The position numbers and the translations under genes were made by a program. Below, one piece after another: positions 1-11,200 of a stretch of 64,000 nt of DNA. The notes under the pieces are model-generated. The model was not told the DNA's origin and did not search any database. It saw only the letters and a list, made by a program, of their open reading frames with translations. Position 1 is the first letter of the stretch. Each line of letters begins with the position of its first letter. Source of the DNA: Halichoerus grypus (taxonomy: Eukaryota > Chordata > Mammalia > Carnivora > Phocidae); contig NC_135715.1 of the NCBI RefSeq assembly GCF_964656455.1, positions 167,864,437 through 167,928,436 of the forward strand, written 5' to 3'.

Positions 1-613
1 TCTATGATGAGACTAGGGTGTTTATAGGGACCAACAAGGAAAAAAGGGTGAGAAATGGAATTACAGTCCAAAATGCAAACGAAATACCCTTCCTCAAGTT
101 ATACAGGATACTTTATGAGTCTCTGGAATTTGCTGCTATCACACCAAGTTATGCTGTTGCCCTATGACCTCACCCTCCCAATTCCATGGCCTTGTCTTGG
201 CAGTGAGTAGAAAGTCCCACTTCCTCATTTACTTTAGTGGGTCTCAACTGCGGCATTTCAGAAACAAAGTTTGGTTTGACACTCAGGACAATAAAAACAA
301 GGGCAGAATGTATTTGGAAAAGCTTAAGACAAATTTACTTATATTATTTCAGGATCATTTAGCATTACAGATCAACGTACCTCCATAATATTTTTCAATA
401 GTCACTGTGACTGCAGGATGAAAATCCTTTATTAGCCATTTTATAGATAAAAACAAAAGATTGATTACACAGCCAACTTCCCTCAGATGACTTTGAAGTC
501 TGTTATGAATGACCAAAGAGCATGGAAAAAAATGCATATGAATAAATACTGAAATGTTTATGAAAGATATTTATGAAAGATATTAAGACCTCTGTGTTTG
601 AATATGCACATAT

Positions 614-624
614 AATAAAATAAA
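614..624 (+). promoter_or_regulatory. Paired AATAAA motifs upstream of RPE
   Basis: Two overlapping AATAAA hexamers followed within about 100 nt by GT-rich sequence. They could be a poly(A) site of an upstream + strand gene, but there is no other support. Confidence 0.25.
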
Positions 625-1088
625 GCTAAAAATATTTAAGATGCCTGATTAAGTTTCATTTCTCATTTCCGGACATAGGGAATATGTTAACTCATTCAGA
701 AAAATGTTCATTTTGCATCCCTGGGGTGTGCCTTGATGTCTCTTCTCAACTCCCACAGTCTGGCTTGCGGTCACCCTTCAGTTAGACACCTCCAATTCTT
801 CCCTCCAGCTCCAGCTGAGCTCCATTTTACTCAAGCTTTCCACCAATATCCTTCAAAATAAAGCAGAGTGGGCAACTTGGGAAACTGGGTAACCCAGCTT
901 GATTTCTCTGCCTGGATTGTGACCCACTGGAATAACTGGTAGATTTCCCAGGAGGAATGTGAAGGAGCTGGTTGCCCTCTGAATGTGGCTGGAACCACGA
1001 TGCAGTCCAAGTTACCATCAGTTGACCTTGGTGTAGAGTACAAAGTGCCCATTCCCTACCATCTAAGCTATGCTCTTGCTAAATCCTC

Positions 1089-1107
1089 TTTTTTTTTTTT
1101 TTTTTTT
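1089..1107. repeat. T19 homopolymer
   Basis: Nineteen T in a row in intergenic DNA, with no SINE head recognised next to it. Confidence 0.9.
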
Positions 1108-1299
1108 CCCTCACGCGATTTTATTTCATCTGGTCCTGACTCAATGACCCTAGGCACATTTAGCAGAGGAACACTCTTACCCTCTTCCAGACTGTCTGAA
1201 TAGTAAATAAATGTATTACAATTTGTCACCGAACATTACTGAGAGGGAAAAACAGAAGGTAAGGATGAGGGCCGGAAGCCCAGAAGGAGAATAGTAATA

Positions 1300-1505
1300 A
1301 TAATAACCACCACATTCTCTACTGAGCACCAGACATCATGTGCTGGTTTCCTTACCTGGATTCACTTATCTAATCCTTACAACAATCCTAAAGACTGGGA
1401 AGATCCTTAGAGATGAGAATTAGGAGGCAGGGGGAAGTGACTGCCACGTTACCCAGTTAGTATCTGGAAGAGAGAGGACTCTGCCCTAAATCTGACTCCT
1501 TCACC
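1300..1505 (-). repeat. MIR fossil
   Basis: Reverse-complement similarity to the MIR core and tail (gagaattaggaggcag, gttacccagttagtatctgg). Highly diverged, so the ends are approximate. Confidence 0.55.
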
Positions 1506-1539
1506 TCTTCAGAGGAGTTCAAGGAGACAGAGATGAGAA

Positions 1540-1721
1540 GAAAGGATTTTATTTATTAGAGAGAGTGAGCCAGAGAGCACAACCCGTGGGGCGGGGTGGG
1601 GGTGGTGCAGAGGGAGAAGCCAACTCCTCACTGAGCAGGGAGCCCAACTCGGGGCTTGATCCTGGGATCATGCCCTCAGCAGAAGGCAGACGCTTAACCT
1701 ACTGAGCCACCCAGGCGCCCC
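1540..1721 (-). mobile_element. Can-SINE, antisense
   Basis: tRNA-derived SINE. The pattern ATTTTATTTATT, purine-rich region, GGGATCATG, then CTGAGCCACCCAGGCGCC shows an inverted head on the right. Diverged, and the nearest repeat to the RPE promoter. Confidence 0.85.
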
Positions 1722-1959
1722 TTCGTTTTGTTTTTTAAAGGCAAGCACAAGAGCCCAAGAGGAGAGGAAAGCAGCACAGATGCAAACAATAGGGAAGCAA
1801 AAAGTGAAGTGAGGACAAGAGCTGAGGAAAGGGAACTGCAGGGGATGTAAAGCAAAAAATTAAAAAACTCCTCGAATCCTGCTAGGACTGGGAAACCTAA
1901 AAGGCTCATTTCCAGAAGGAAGGTCAAGGGAAAGAAGAATGGGCCTGCAGACGAGGCCC

Positions 1960-2144
1960 CGCCCCAAAGCCCCTGGGCAGACAGCCCGCCCCCGGGGAGG
2001 CGGAACTTCCTCCCCCCGGGCAGCTGCTTCCGGTAGAGTCCGGAAGACTCTACCGGGAAGGGGCTAAAACTGCGCAGCCAATCGGGGCGACACTTTCGTC
2101 TTACCGGGGGACTCGTGGGTAACTAGCTCTTGGGAACCAGCACC
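1960..2144 (+). promoter_or_regulatory. RPE CpG-rich promoter and 5'UTR
   Basis: The sequence is strongly GC- and CpG-rich compared with its surroundings, and the CpG richness continues to about 2480. It contains ETS-type cores (CTTCCGG near 2027, CCGGAAG near 2040), a CCAAT motif at 2078-2082 and an NRF1-like TGCGCAGC at 2071. No TATA box is visible at a sensible distance. This is the usual layout of a housekeeping CpG-island promoter. The transcription start cannot be fixed from sequence. Confidence 0.8.
2027..2060. repeat. Near-perfect inverted repeat in the RPE promoter
   Basis: The left arm is CTTCCGGTAGAGTC (2027-2040) and the right arm GACTCTACCGGGAAG (2046-2060), separated by CGGAA. 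The arms pair fully apart from one bulged base. The arms and loop carry the ETS-like cores. Confidence 0.85.
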
Positions 2145-2266
2145 ATGGCGTCTGGCTGCAAGATTGGCCCGTCCATCCTTAACAGCGATTTGGCCAATTT
2201 AGGGGCTGAGTGCCTCCGGATGCTGGACTCTGGGGCCGATTATTTGCACCTGGATGTAATGGACGG
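2145..2266 (+). CDS. RPE: RPE coding exon 1 (residues 1-41)
   Basis: The ATG lies in a strong Kozak context (CACCATGG) just downstream of a CpG-rich promoter. The exon encodes the first barrel strands with Ser10 and the metal/catalytic pair His35 and Asp37 in LHLDVMDG. It ends after two bases of the Gly41 codon at donor GTAACT. Confidence 0.96.
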
Positions 2267-5200
2267 GTAACTCCTCGGGGCTCGGGTCAGGGTTGCTGCG
2301 CGGGGCGGGCTCGGCGCACCTTTATTGAGTGCCTATTGGGTGCACGGCGTCCCTGTACCGCAGAGCGCCTCACTCTAAACGCGGTACTGAAAAAGGGACT
2401 GGGGGGAGAGTCCTGAAGGCCCTTCCTGGAGCGAACCCGAGGCCGAATGCTGGGCTGCGACTGCGTCCCAAACCTCCACCTCCCCTCCCCCCACGTAACG
2501 TGTGGTCTCCTAGCACCTGGGACCCGGTCGCAATCGTAAACCTCTAGGATACGTCTCTCATTTTCAGTTAAGAGAAACTGAGGCCCAAGGGGATAGGCAT
2601 GACTTGCCCAAGCTCATATAGCTAGTTAGTGGCAAAGCTGAGGAGAAAGGTTTCTATAACGATGAAGAGCTTGGCACCTGTAGTGAGATTGCCCGAGTTC
2701 TGCCATTTGATGGGTCACCCGGGACAAGCTACTTAACCTCATTGAGCTTCAGTTTCATTATGTGAAAAATGGGAGTAATAATAGAACCTACCGCTTAGGC
2801 AACTTTGGAGGATGAAAGGAGCTAACACGATAAGTATACAGTGCCTGACCTACAGTAAATTCTCTGTAATTATTAGTTGTTGTATCATTGTTCGAATTTT
2901 GATTTTCCTGTTTATTTTCTCTTCAGGCACCCTGCTCTTCAGGGAGGTCAGTTTTTTTGTAAGTAATTTTTAAGCACTGTAGTTACAGCACATAATCAAT
3001 ATTGTTCAGAACCAGGATGATGCTAGTTTTTTGAAGTTGGCTATAAAATGTGGAAACGAACCTAGAGAAAACAGTAGGACTCTCAGGATTACACAACATT
3101 GTGACAGAGTTGCAAATTGTATTTTCTTGGATTGGCCAAGTAGTTTTTTGAGCCCTGCTGATAACTGGCCTTAAAGTAATAACAGCCATTACTTTGGGTT
3201 GGGGTAGAAAAATAAAATTTATTTCAAATAGGTAAAGTTCCTGTGTGACTTCATGCAAATTTGCAAATTGTGTTATTTACAAAAGATGGTGAGTTACTTC
3301 CTTTTTTTATGTCACTCCTGTTACAAGAGTTTTGTCTTCCTTTGTTCTCTCTGATTAAATCTGTTGTTTTCCTTTTGCGTTTCATTCCGTTATCAGTATC
3401 CCAACTGATGATGGCAAAATCTTGACCTTAGAATACTAAGAATTCTAGGATAAGTGTGTAAGATTAGTAAATATTATCTCTCACAAAAACTTGATTTTTA
3501 TTGTGCTATCATATACATAATTCTGCTTTTCTGGAAAGTTCTGAACTTTCACACGTCGCTGAATGGAGTGTATACTTCAGAGATGGCTACATTTTCATGT
3601 CTGGGACACAAATTTTTTGTCTGAGACACCTACCTCAGGATAGAGCAGGCTACATGTATATGTATGTAGTTTTTTTTTTTTTTAAAGAGTTTATTTATTT
3701 ATTTGACAGAGAGAGACACAGCGAGAGAGGGAACACAAGCAGGGGGAGTGGGAGAGGGAGAAGCAGGCTTCCCGCCGAGCAGGGAGCCCGATGCGGGGCT
3801 CGATCCCAGGACCCTGGGACCATGACCTGAGCCGAAGGCAGACGCTTAACGACTGAGCCACCCAGGCGCCCCTGTATGTAGTCTTTTTAACAGGGAAAGC
3901 AGTTTGGTTTTTTAAATAAGTCTTGTACCCTGTTTGAGTAACTGAATGGAAAAAAAAATTGTTTCTGTTCACAGGTCAGGAATATTAATGATAACAGTAA
4001 TAGCTAATACTTTTGAACACTTAACTATTTCTGTTCTGATGCTCTTTGTGGTTTAATTCACACAACCTTATGAGGCTGTTATTGGCACCAGCATTTGACA
4101 GTGGGGAATTGGACATAGAGAAGTTAAGTCACCTGTCTGAGGTCTCCTAGTTAGGAAATGGAGGAGCAAGGATTAGAAGCAGGCAACAGCTGTGTTGTCT
4201 CAGAAACTAATGTCTCCTGTGGGACCTGGGCTTACAGAGAATGATTAACACATTCTTTTTCCTTGAAGAGTAACTATACACTTATTTTTGTTATTTCACG
4301 TCTCTCCTGCTACGGTGTAAACTCCCTGAAAGCAGGGTCTCTGGCTCACCTCAGTCCTCCTCAGGTAAAGCACTGTGACAGGCTTAGTTATAAGTGGCTG
4401 AATGAATGATTGGATCTGTCATAATAGAGAGATCTCTAATGAATCACTTTTGTCCCCTCCCAGCCCTCTGGCAGACCCGGAGCTTATTAAGATAAAAGTA
4501 TTTGTTTTTTATTGACTCCTTTCCCCCTTTGCCAAGTAATCTCTTGGTTTGACAAAATTAAATTCTCCAAACACCATTTTAAACCTTTCCCATTTAACCT
4601 TCACAACTTTTTGAGCTAAGAGGTGTTTTTTATTCCCCTTTTGCAAAGGAGGAAACTAGTTCAGGGAGGTCCAGCCTCTTCCTGATGTCCCGCCAGAAAA
4701 GGCAAAGCTGGCTGAGCTGCCTTGTTTCCTGGGCCAGGTGTATGCAGGTGGGGGCCTGGACTCCCTTTTCCAAGGTGGCCAGCCACGACTTACCTTCCCT
4801 CCAGGTACTGCCTTCATGCTTTTCTGTTTCCTGGTCCCTTTAAAAAAAATCCCCAGTATTACAATTTGGATGCACCTGTTGTTTCCCCTTTCTCCCTGAA
4901 GCCCCCAGTTTCTCTCCTGATTAAAACTGAATGTCTTTATCTTGAAAGTCAGGAACGAGTTTTGGGATTATTTTGGGGGCAAGGGGAGGGTGGTGCACTA
5001 GTATGGTTGGATACTTGAAAAAAAGAACAAGTGAGTTCTCTAGAAAATTGGAAAACATATACATCTGTCATGACAGGACAGTGACCAGAAGTGTGTTGGT
5101 CCTAAGTGTAGGAAGAGAGGAAATAAGCAGTTTCTAAATTGGTGACCAGGATTTAAAACTGGGGAGATGTCACATTAGTACTAGATTGCTGACCTTTGAC

Positions 5201-8200
5201 AAACATCCAAAGATTTGCCTGTACTGGGTCCACAACCTCCAGTAGCTAGGCTAATGGATGTTCTTCATTTGTCTCCTGTCCCCATCTGCCCTGTTCTGCT
5301 CCTCCATGTTTTCTGCCAGCCCCTGTAGGCATATGAAATTGTGTTGCTTGAATCTCGGGAAATGTTTTCTGGTTACAATCTTGCTACATTTTCGATCAGC
5401 CTTAATCATCTTACGATCTTAGCCTTGTTGGGAGATCTGGTAAAGGTTTTATCTGTCTGAAATCGATTGTATGACAACTGTAAACAAAATTTAGGGTTGA
5501 TGATGATACATGATGAGAGAGAAAATAATTGTATACCTGTGTTGGAAACAATTATAGCTTAATCTCAGTAAGTCTCTGGGGGAAAAAAGATACTTTTTTA
5601 TTGTGTTTTCTTTTTTGCAGACTTCAGAAAGTGCCTTTAAGGGGGAAAAAAAGACAGAATAATATAATGATGAAACAGACTTCCTTGATGAGATTTCTCT
5701 TCATTAGAGTGAAATAATTTGGTATTTTCCAAGCTGGTCTGATAAGAACTCCCAGGGCATCTGTCAAGAATTCAGATTCTCAGGTCCTCTTTGGTGTCCT
5801 AGGGTTGGAGTAGGGCCTGTAAATCCTTTTGTGACAAGTGCTCCCAAGGTTACTCTTGTCAGGCAAATTTAGAACCCCTTGACTTCATGCTTGGCTTTGT
5901 TGCCTTTTTTTGTTCCGGCTTAACCATAAGCCTTTGGTTTCTTCTGAGGGCGTCGGTAGGTTTATATTCTTCCAGCGGCTGTGGTGAACCCAGTGCATTG
6001 CAGTGATCATCAGTGCATTTAGTCCTACAATTTGGGGATGAGTAGTTCTAAGTGATATTTTATTCTTGTTTCCCAATAAGGTAAAGGTATATTTGTTTTT
6101 TTCTCCTATTTTCTCAAGATGTGTGTGTTTAGATGGATGTGAAAATAGACACAGTCTCTTTTCATTATAAAGGCAACCTAAGGTTGAGGCAACAAAAGTC
6201 CTCCCAAGGCCATGCAGCAGGTTACAAGAACAATGAACAAAATCCAAACCTTTCATTCCAGAGTTGTATAGTATCCAGTAAACCTCACTGTCTGCTTCTC
6301 CGATCCTCACCACCAAGTTCTGAGTAAACACAATAAGCATCTTATCCGTAGCGCAGGTAGTCACTGCTCTGAGGTAAACGGTAGAATGCTTTTCTAAATA
6401 CTGGAAACCCAACCTCCAAGGACCACAGTGTTTGCAAGTGCAAGTGTCCACACCCGTTCATTCACCTTAGCCAGTCCTTCTCAGAGTTGCCCTGAATCCT
6501 GACCTCTCCTCCTCCTCCCCTGAACTTTCTTTTTTTGTTGTTATCATAGATGGGCAGGTGAGCATAATAGCTAAGAGCCTGGACTTTGGAGCCAGATGGC
6601 CTGTGTTTAATGCCTGCCTCCAGCACTTACTGGCTGTGTGACCTTGAGCCTCTTTTCCTCGGCTGTAAAATACAGATGATAGGAGTACCTACCCCAGAGA
6701 GTTGTGAGGTATTAATGAGTTAACTTATGGAACGTGTTTAGAATGGTGGCTGGACCGTGTAAGTTTTAATTTTTTATTAGCACTCATTCTGTCCTCTAAG
6801 CTTAAGATCTTAATCATGGTTTATTCTCTTTTCAGCTCTGCAAATCTAATCAGTTAACAATCCTGTCACGTGTATCGGTCCTCATTTCCATTCTTACAGT
6901 TCCCTGCCATTTGCCGACACCTACTTCCTTTCTTCCAATATACTGCCCAGTCCATCTTCCTGTTTTATTATTTGCACTTTATTTTTTATTTGCTTCTTGC
7001 TTTAATACTTTTTTTTTTTTTAAGTAATCCCTACACACACTGTGAGGCTCGAACTCCCAGCTCCGAGAAGGGCGAGAGTCACATGCTCTACAGACTGAGC
7101 CAGCTGCTTCTGGCTTTAAAACCTCACTTCACATTTACCACAGGATGGAGTCCAGCCACTGAGCCTGGCTTTCGATACCCTTAATGTGACGCAGTCCACC
7201 TCCTGTTCTTTTCACGCTCGCCAAGCTGAACACCACGACCTCTCCCCTTCTTTGAATGTAACGTGCTTATTTCTGCCTGTGCTTCATTTCTTTTCCCATC
7301 TTTACAGATTCTATTTGTTCTGTAAATCTTGTGATCTTCTCCTCTTTTAATGTGCCATATTACTTACCTCAGGTTGCCCACTTGTTATTGTTTAGCTTTT
7401 CTTGCAATTCTCACATAGGGTAATACCTACTACTTTTAACCAATAAAGCCCAGAGTTCAGTGGATTAATAATATAAAGTGTAGTTCTTGGTCATGTCACA
7501 GTTGAGTGTGAATGTCCTTCCGTGAAGAAATTCAGGGACATCGTCTGCTTCCATCCTGTGACTGTCATTCCTTAAGGGTTTCTCTACTGATAGGAAAGTA
7601 AAGTGAGAGCAAAAGAGGAATACTTCTTAACCTCCTGGGTTCTGCAGTGACACCCATCACTTAAATTCACAGTCTTTGGTGAGAACGAGTCGCACGGGCC
7701 ACCTGGATGTGGAGGGAGAGGGAGTTGGCTCTCACCAGCAGCTGTACCAGTAGGTCATGGATTCTGTCTCTTGCCTTAGCCGTCTCTTGCCAATGAGATG
7801 GTAAACTTTTCTGGGTAAGCAGGAACTCCCATATTTCTGTGTAAAACCCAGGCTGGTCCTTGTATAGAGGGGTTTTGTTCCATATTGAAGTGAGCTAGCG
7901 ATAGAAGGACTACCTGGAGTACGTTATGGTGTGCAGTACTTTGGGTCGGATGTCAGGAAGACCTCATTTGCATCCTGCCTCCACAGATTATGAAGTGGGT
8001 GACTTCAGGAAGTTCTGTATCCTGTGCTCTTCAGCTGGGGGATAGAACAGCATCTCCCTCATAAGGCTGTTGGGAAGATGAAATGAAAGAAGGTACAACA
8101 CCTGGCATGTTGTAAGCCCTCTGGAAATGGTGGTTATTAATATACACATCAAGCTTCTTTATTGATAATCGTTAAGAAATGTTCAATAAATTGTCACTGA

Positions 8201-11200
8201 GTGCCCTGCGATCGAGGTGGTTTAGTAGTAGCCACAGGCAGCCTCTGACAGGTGAGGGCTCGAGACCCATGTCGGAGTCCAGAACTTCCTAACTAGTGTG
8301 TGACTTGGGCAAGTCATAACTTGGGTTTTGATTGTGTCTTCTTTCCATTTTTACCTGTTGGATGATGAATTATAGAGTTAAGTCTTGTGACGTTGTTATG
8401 ATTTGTTGAAATATCAAGGAAATCCTGCTTTGTAAAACTGAAATTACCAAGATGTTTTGGTATTGTTAATACTGTTGATGTTAAATATTGCATTGAAAAA
8501 TACTGCAATCACAGACGATCCCCTTTACCCCCATGAGAATACATTTGAGAAAAATACAGAAACTGAATTGAAAACATTTTCAGAGTAAGATTTTGTTTGT
8601 CTTATAGGCATTTTGTTCCCAACATCACCTTTGGGCACCCTGTGGTAGAAAGCCTCCGAAAGCAGCTAGGCCAGGACCCTTTCTTTGGTAAGTGGGTGTT
8701 ATGCTGTCGGAAGCCGGATGTGTTGCTCAAGTAAAGGAAAAGTAGATGGTTGATTTCTCAACTTCCAATCTCATCTTGAACCCTTTCCCCTGCTCTCTGT
8801 GCCGAGGCTTCATTGGCTGCTTGTAATAAGCCAAACTCTTTCTTGCTTCAGGGCCTTGGCACTTTCGCTGATCTCCTTGCCTGGAACACTGTTCACTTGG
8901 CCAGCTCTGCCTTATCTTTTGGCCCTGAATTTTTGGCATTTCCTCAGAGAGGCCTTTCTAAGCACCCCATCCTAAATTAACCTTTGTCCAGTTATCCTAT
9001 CACCTGAATTTTCTTTCTAGAAGTTCCTTCAATCAGATTACTTTTATCTAACTATAAACTCCTTTAGAGCAGGAATTTAATCCACTTTGTTTACTGTGGT
9101 TTTCCTAAAGGTAAGCATACACACAAGATTGGAGCTTAGTGTAATTGTTAAATGAATTTATAAATCAGCCGATTTATGGTCTAGAAGCGAAGCCAATTAT
9201 TTCATGCAAATTGGAGTTTCTACAAGTGGGGCCTATGTATGCTCTACCGTGGTATTGTAGAATAAGGTGAGGTAAGCTTTTTAAGAAGACGCAGTGACCT
9301 GGAAGTTATTTCTCATTAACATGGATTCAGTCCACATGTTGTTACTGCTCTTTTAAACTAAGTTAGCAATGGCTTAACCTGACAAATCTCTTGTACATAA
9401 GAAATTTAACAAATTTTTATAAATATGTTCCTATGTAACTTTTGGAATTATAAAACAGATTTTTTTTTTTTTTGGCAGATTGTGGACCAATTTTATGAAG
9501 GATTCTAGCTGTGCAGTCCCATATGGTCGTCACTAGCCATATGTGGCTATTTAAATTTAAGTTAGTTCAGATTAAATGAAATGAAAGATGAAGCTTCTCA
9601 GTGGCATTAACCATATCGCAGGCTCTCGATGGCCACGTGAGTCTAGTGACTACTATACTGTATAATGCCGCTATGGATCATTGCTGTCTTCGTAGAAATG
9701 TCTTTCGGGCAGAGCCTCTTTCTAGGATCCATGGACTTTGCACGAAAGAAAATGTACCTTACCAATTTATGTAGCAGGAGGGAAACCGTGTTCAATTGGC
9801 ATGTTCACCATTTTGAAATTGTCACATAATGGAATGTAAGCCTCTTATGATCTAAACTTTTTTATTACATTTTAGAAAATGAATTTTCCAAGATAAATTT
9901 GTTCTTAGGAATATCAGAGGTGAATGAAATAAGTAACCTTGTTTGCCCCTACTGTTCAATGGCCATAGAGTCCTCCGCATCTGGCTCTGTATGGATTTAA
10001 AAGAATTTTTTTTTCCTTTTCCTCTCTTATTTGGACTCCTAGCATCACTTCTCATTGCTGTCTGTGTCTCCTGTCTTACCAATCCTTTTGACCGCAACCA
10101 CACAGAGTCTGCTTTTTCTTTCTGTTTTTCATTTATTTGCCATTAGCTCGCTAATCATTCTGTCTAGAAGTGGGTCTACAATAAAGATGAATGGACTCCA
10201 ATCCTTTAATGTTTGGGTTTTGTGACCTAAGAAGTGTGTTTTTTGTTTAATTCTTGGATCTTGGTTGTTGTTGGATAATTGATTCATGTGTATATTCTAA
10301 GAAGTAATTCACAAGTTGCACGTATAACTGCTTAAGTTCTGAACTGTTCAATCTCAGTATTGAGTGGTAGTAACCATTAAGCAATCAAGTGAGAGGGAAA
10401 ATCTGTTGTTTTTGTGTTTTGTTTTTGTTTTGTGACCCCTAAGTCAGCGGTCTTCAGTGTGGTCTAAGGACCCACAGGAATCGCTTGCAGATGGGACAGG
10501 AGGTGGACGCTGTTTTCATAAGACACTGTTATTTGCCGTTATTTGTACGGGGACAAAAGCAGTGGTGAGTTTGTCTGTTGGTGCGTGGCCCGAATCGGAG
10601 CAGTGGTATTGAACTATCCAAGGAGTTATTATGTTATTCTTCGTCACCCTGTCGTTCATAGTAAATACCCTTGAAGAATCAGTGCAGATTATTCATTACA
10701 GTAAATCTTGATCCTTGGGTGCGTGTCTTTCACTACTGGGTGTGCAGAGTGGGAAGTACACATGGTGATGGTTTTCTTGGGGAAAACCACTTGCACCACC
10801 CTGAGTTGTGAACTGACTGGTGGCCTTTCTCACCACCACCGTTTTCACTTGAATGAACAACTGGCAGACAAACTATGGTTATCCCACTCAGGGATCTTAC
10901 GGACATTTTCTTTAAAATAACTAAGTTAGCCTGTCACTTCAAGGAAGATACCTCATTTTTGTTTCCACTGATAAAGTTAGAGCTTGCAAGGGAAAGTTTG
11001 AATTTTGAAAAACTTGTGTCTGCCTCTGTGAGGTCGTGAGCTTTCTATTTACAGCTTTTCCGATAAAATCTGTAGTGATCTTAATAAGTGTGATTTTTCT
11101 GATAGGATATAATGAAATGTGTCACTGTTTGGAAAAGCTGTGTAATTCAGTGAACTGGTACTTAGATCTGTTCAAAGTGTTTTAGGAAAGGCCTGCGGCT

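Larger units (their letters stand above)
1..1959. other. Intergenic region upstream of RPE
   Basis: No exon recognised. It holds paired AATAAA motifs at 614-624, a T19 tract (1089-1107), a MIR fossil (about 1300-1505) and an old can-SINE (1540-1721). UNC80 lies upstream of RPE in human as I remember it. The AATAAA motifs could be the end of an upstream gene, but nothing here proves it. Confidence 0.6.
2267..8607 (+). other. RPE: RPE intron 1
   Basis: This 6.3-kb intron holds MIR fragments, one full can-SINE (3671-3872), a short SINE (7009-7113), L2 and MER5-like pieces and the candidate 20-nt exon. No other gene is seen. A 188-codon antisense ORF at 5885-6451 overlaps a MIR fossil and is not considered coding. 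Confidence 0.85.

Noticed and set aside
600..760. Possible 3' end of an upstream gene (UNC80 in the human order)
   Set aside because: Only AATAAA motifs and GT-rich sequence support it. No coding exon or conserved UTR could be recognised.
3501..3830. 109-codon open frame running into a SINE
   Set aside because: The second half is antisense SINE sequence, a recurrent artefact at many SINE copies in this window.
5885..6451. 188-codon open frame on the - strand inside RPE intron 1
   Set aside because: No recognised family. It overlaps a MIR fossil, and the other frames look no different. It is best explained as chance.
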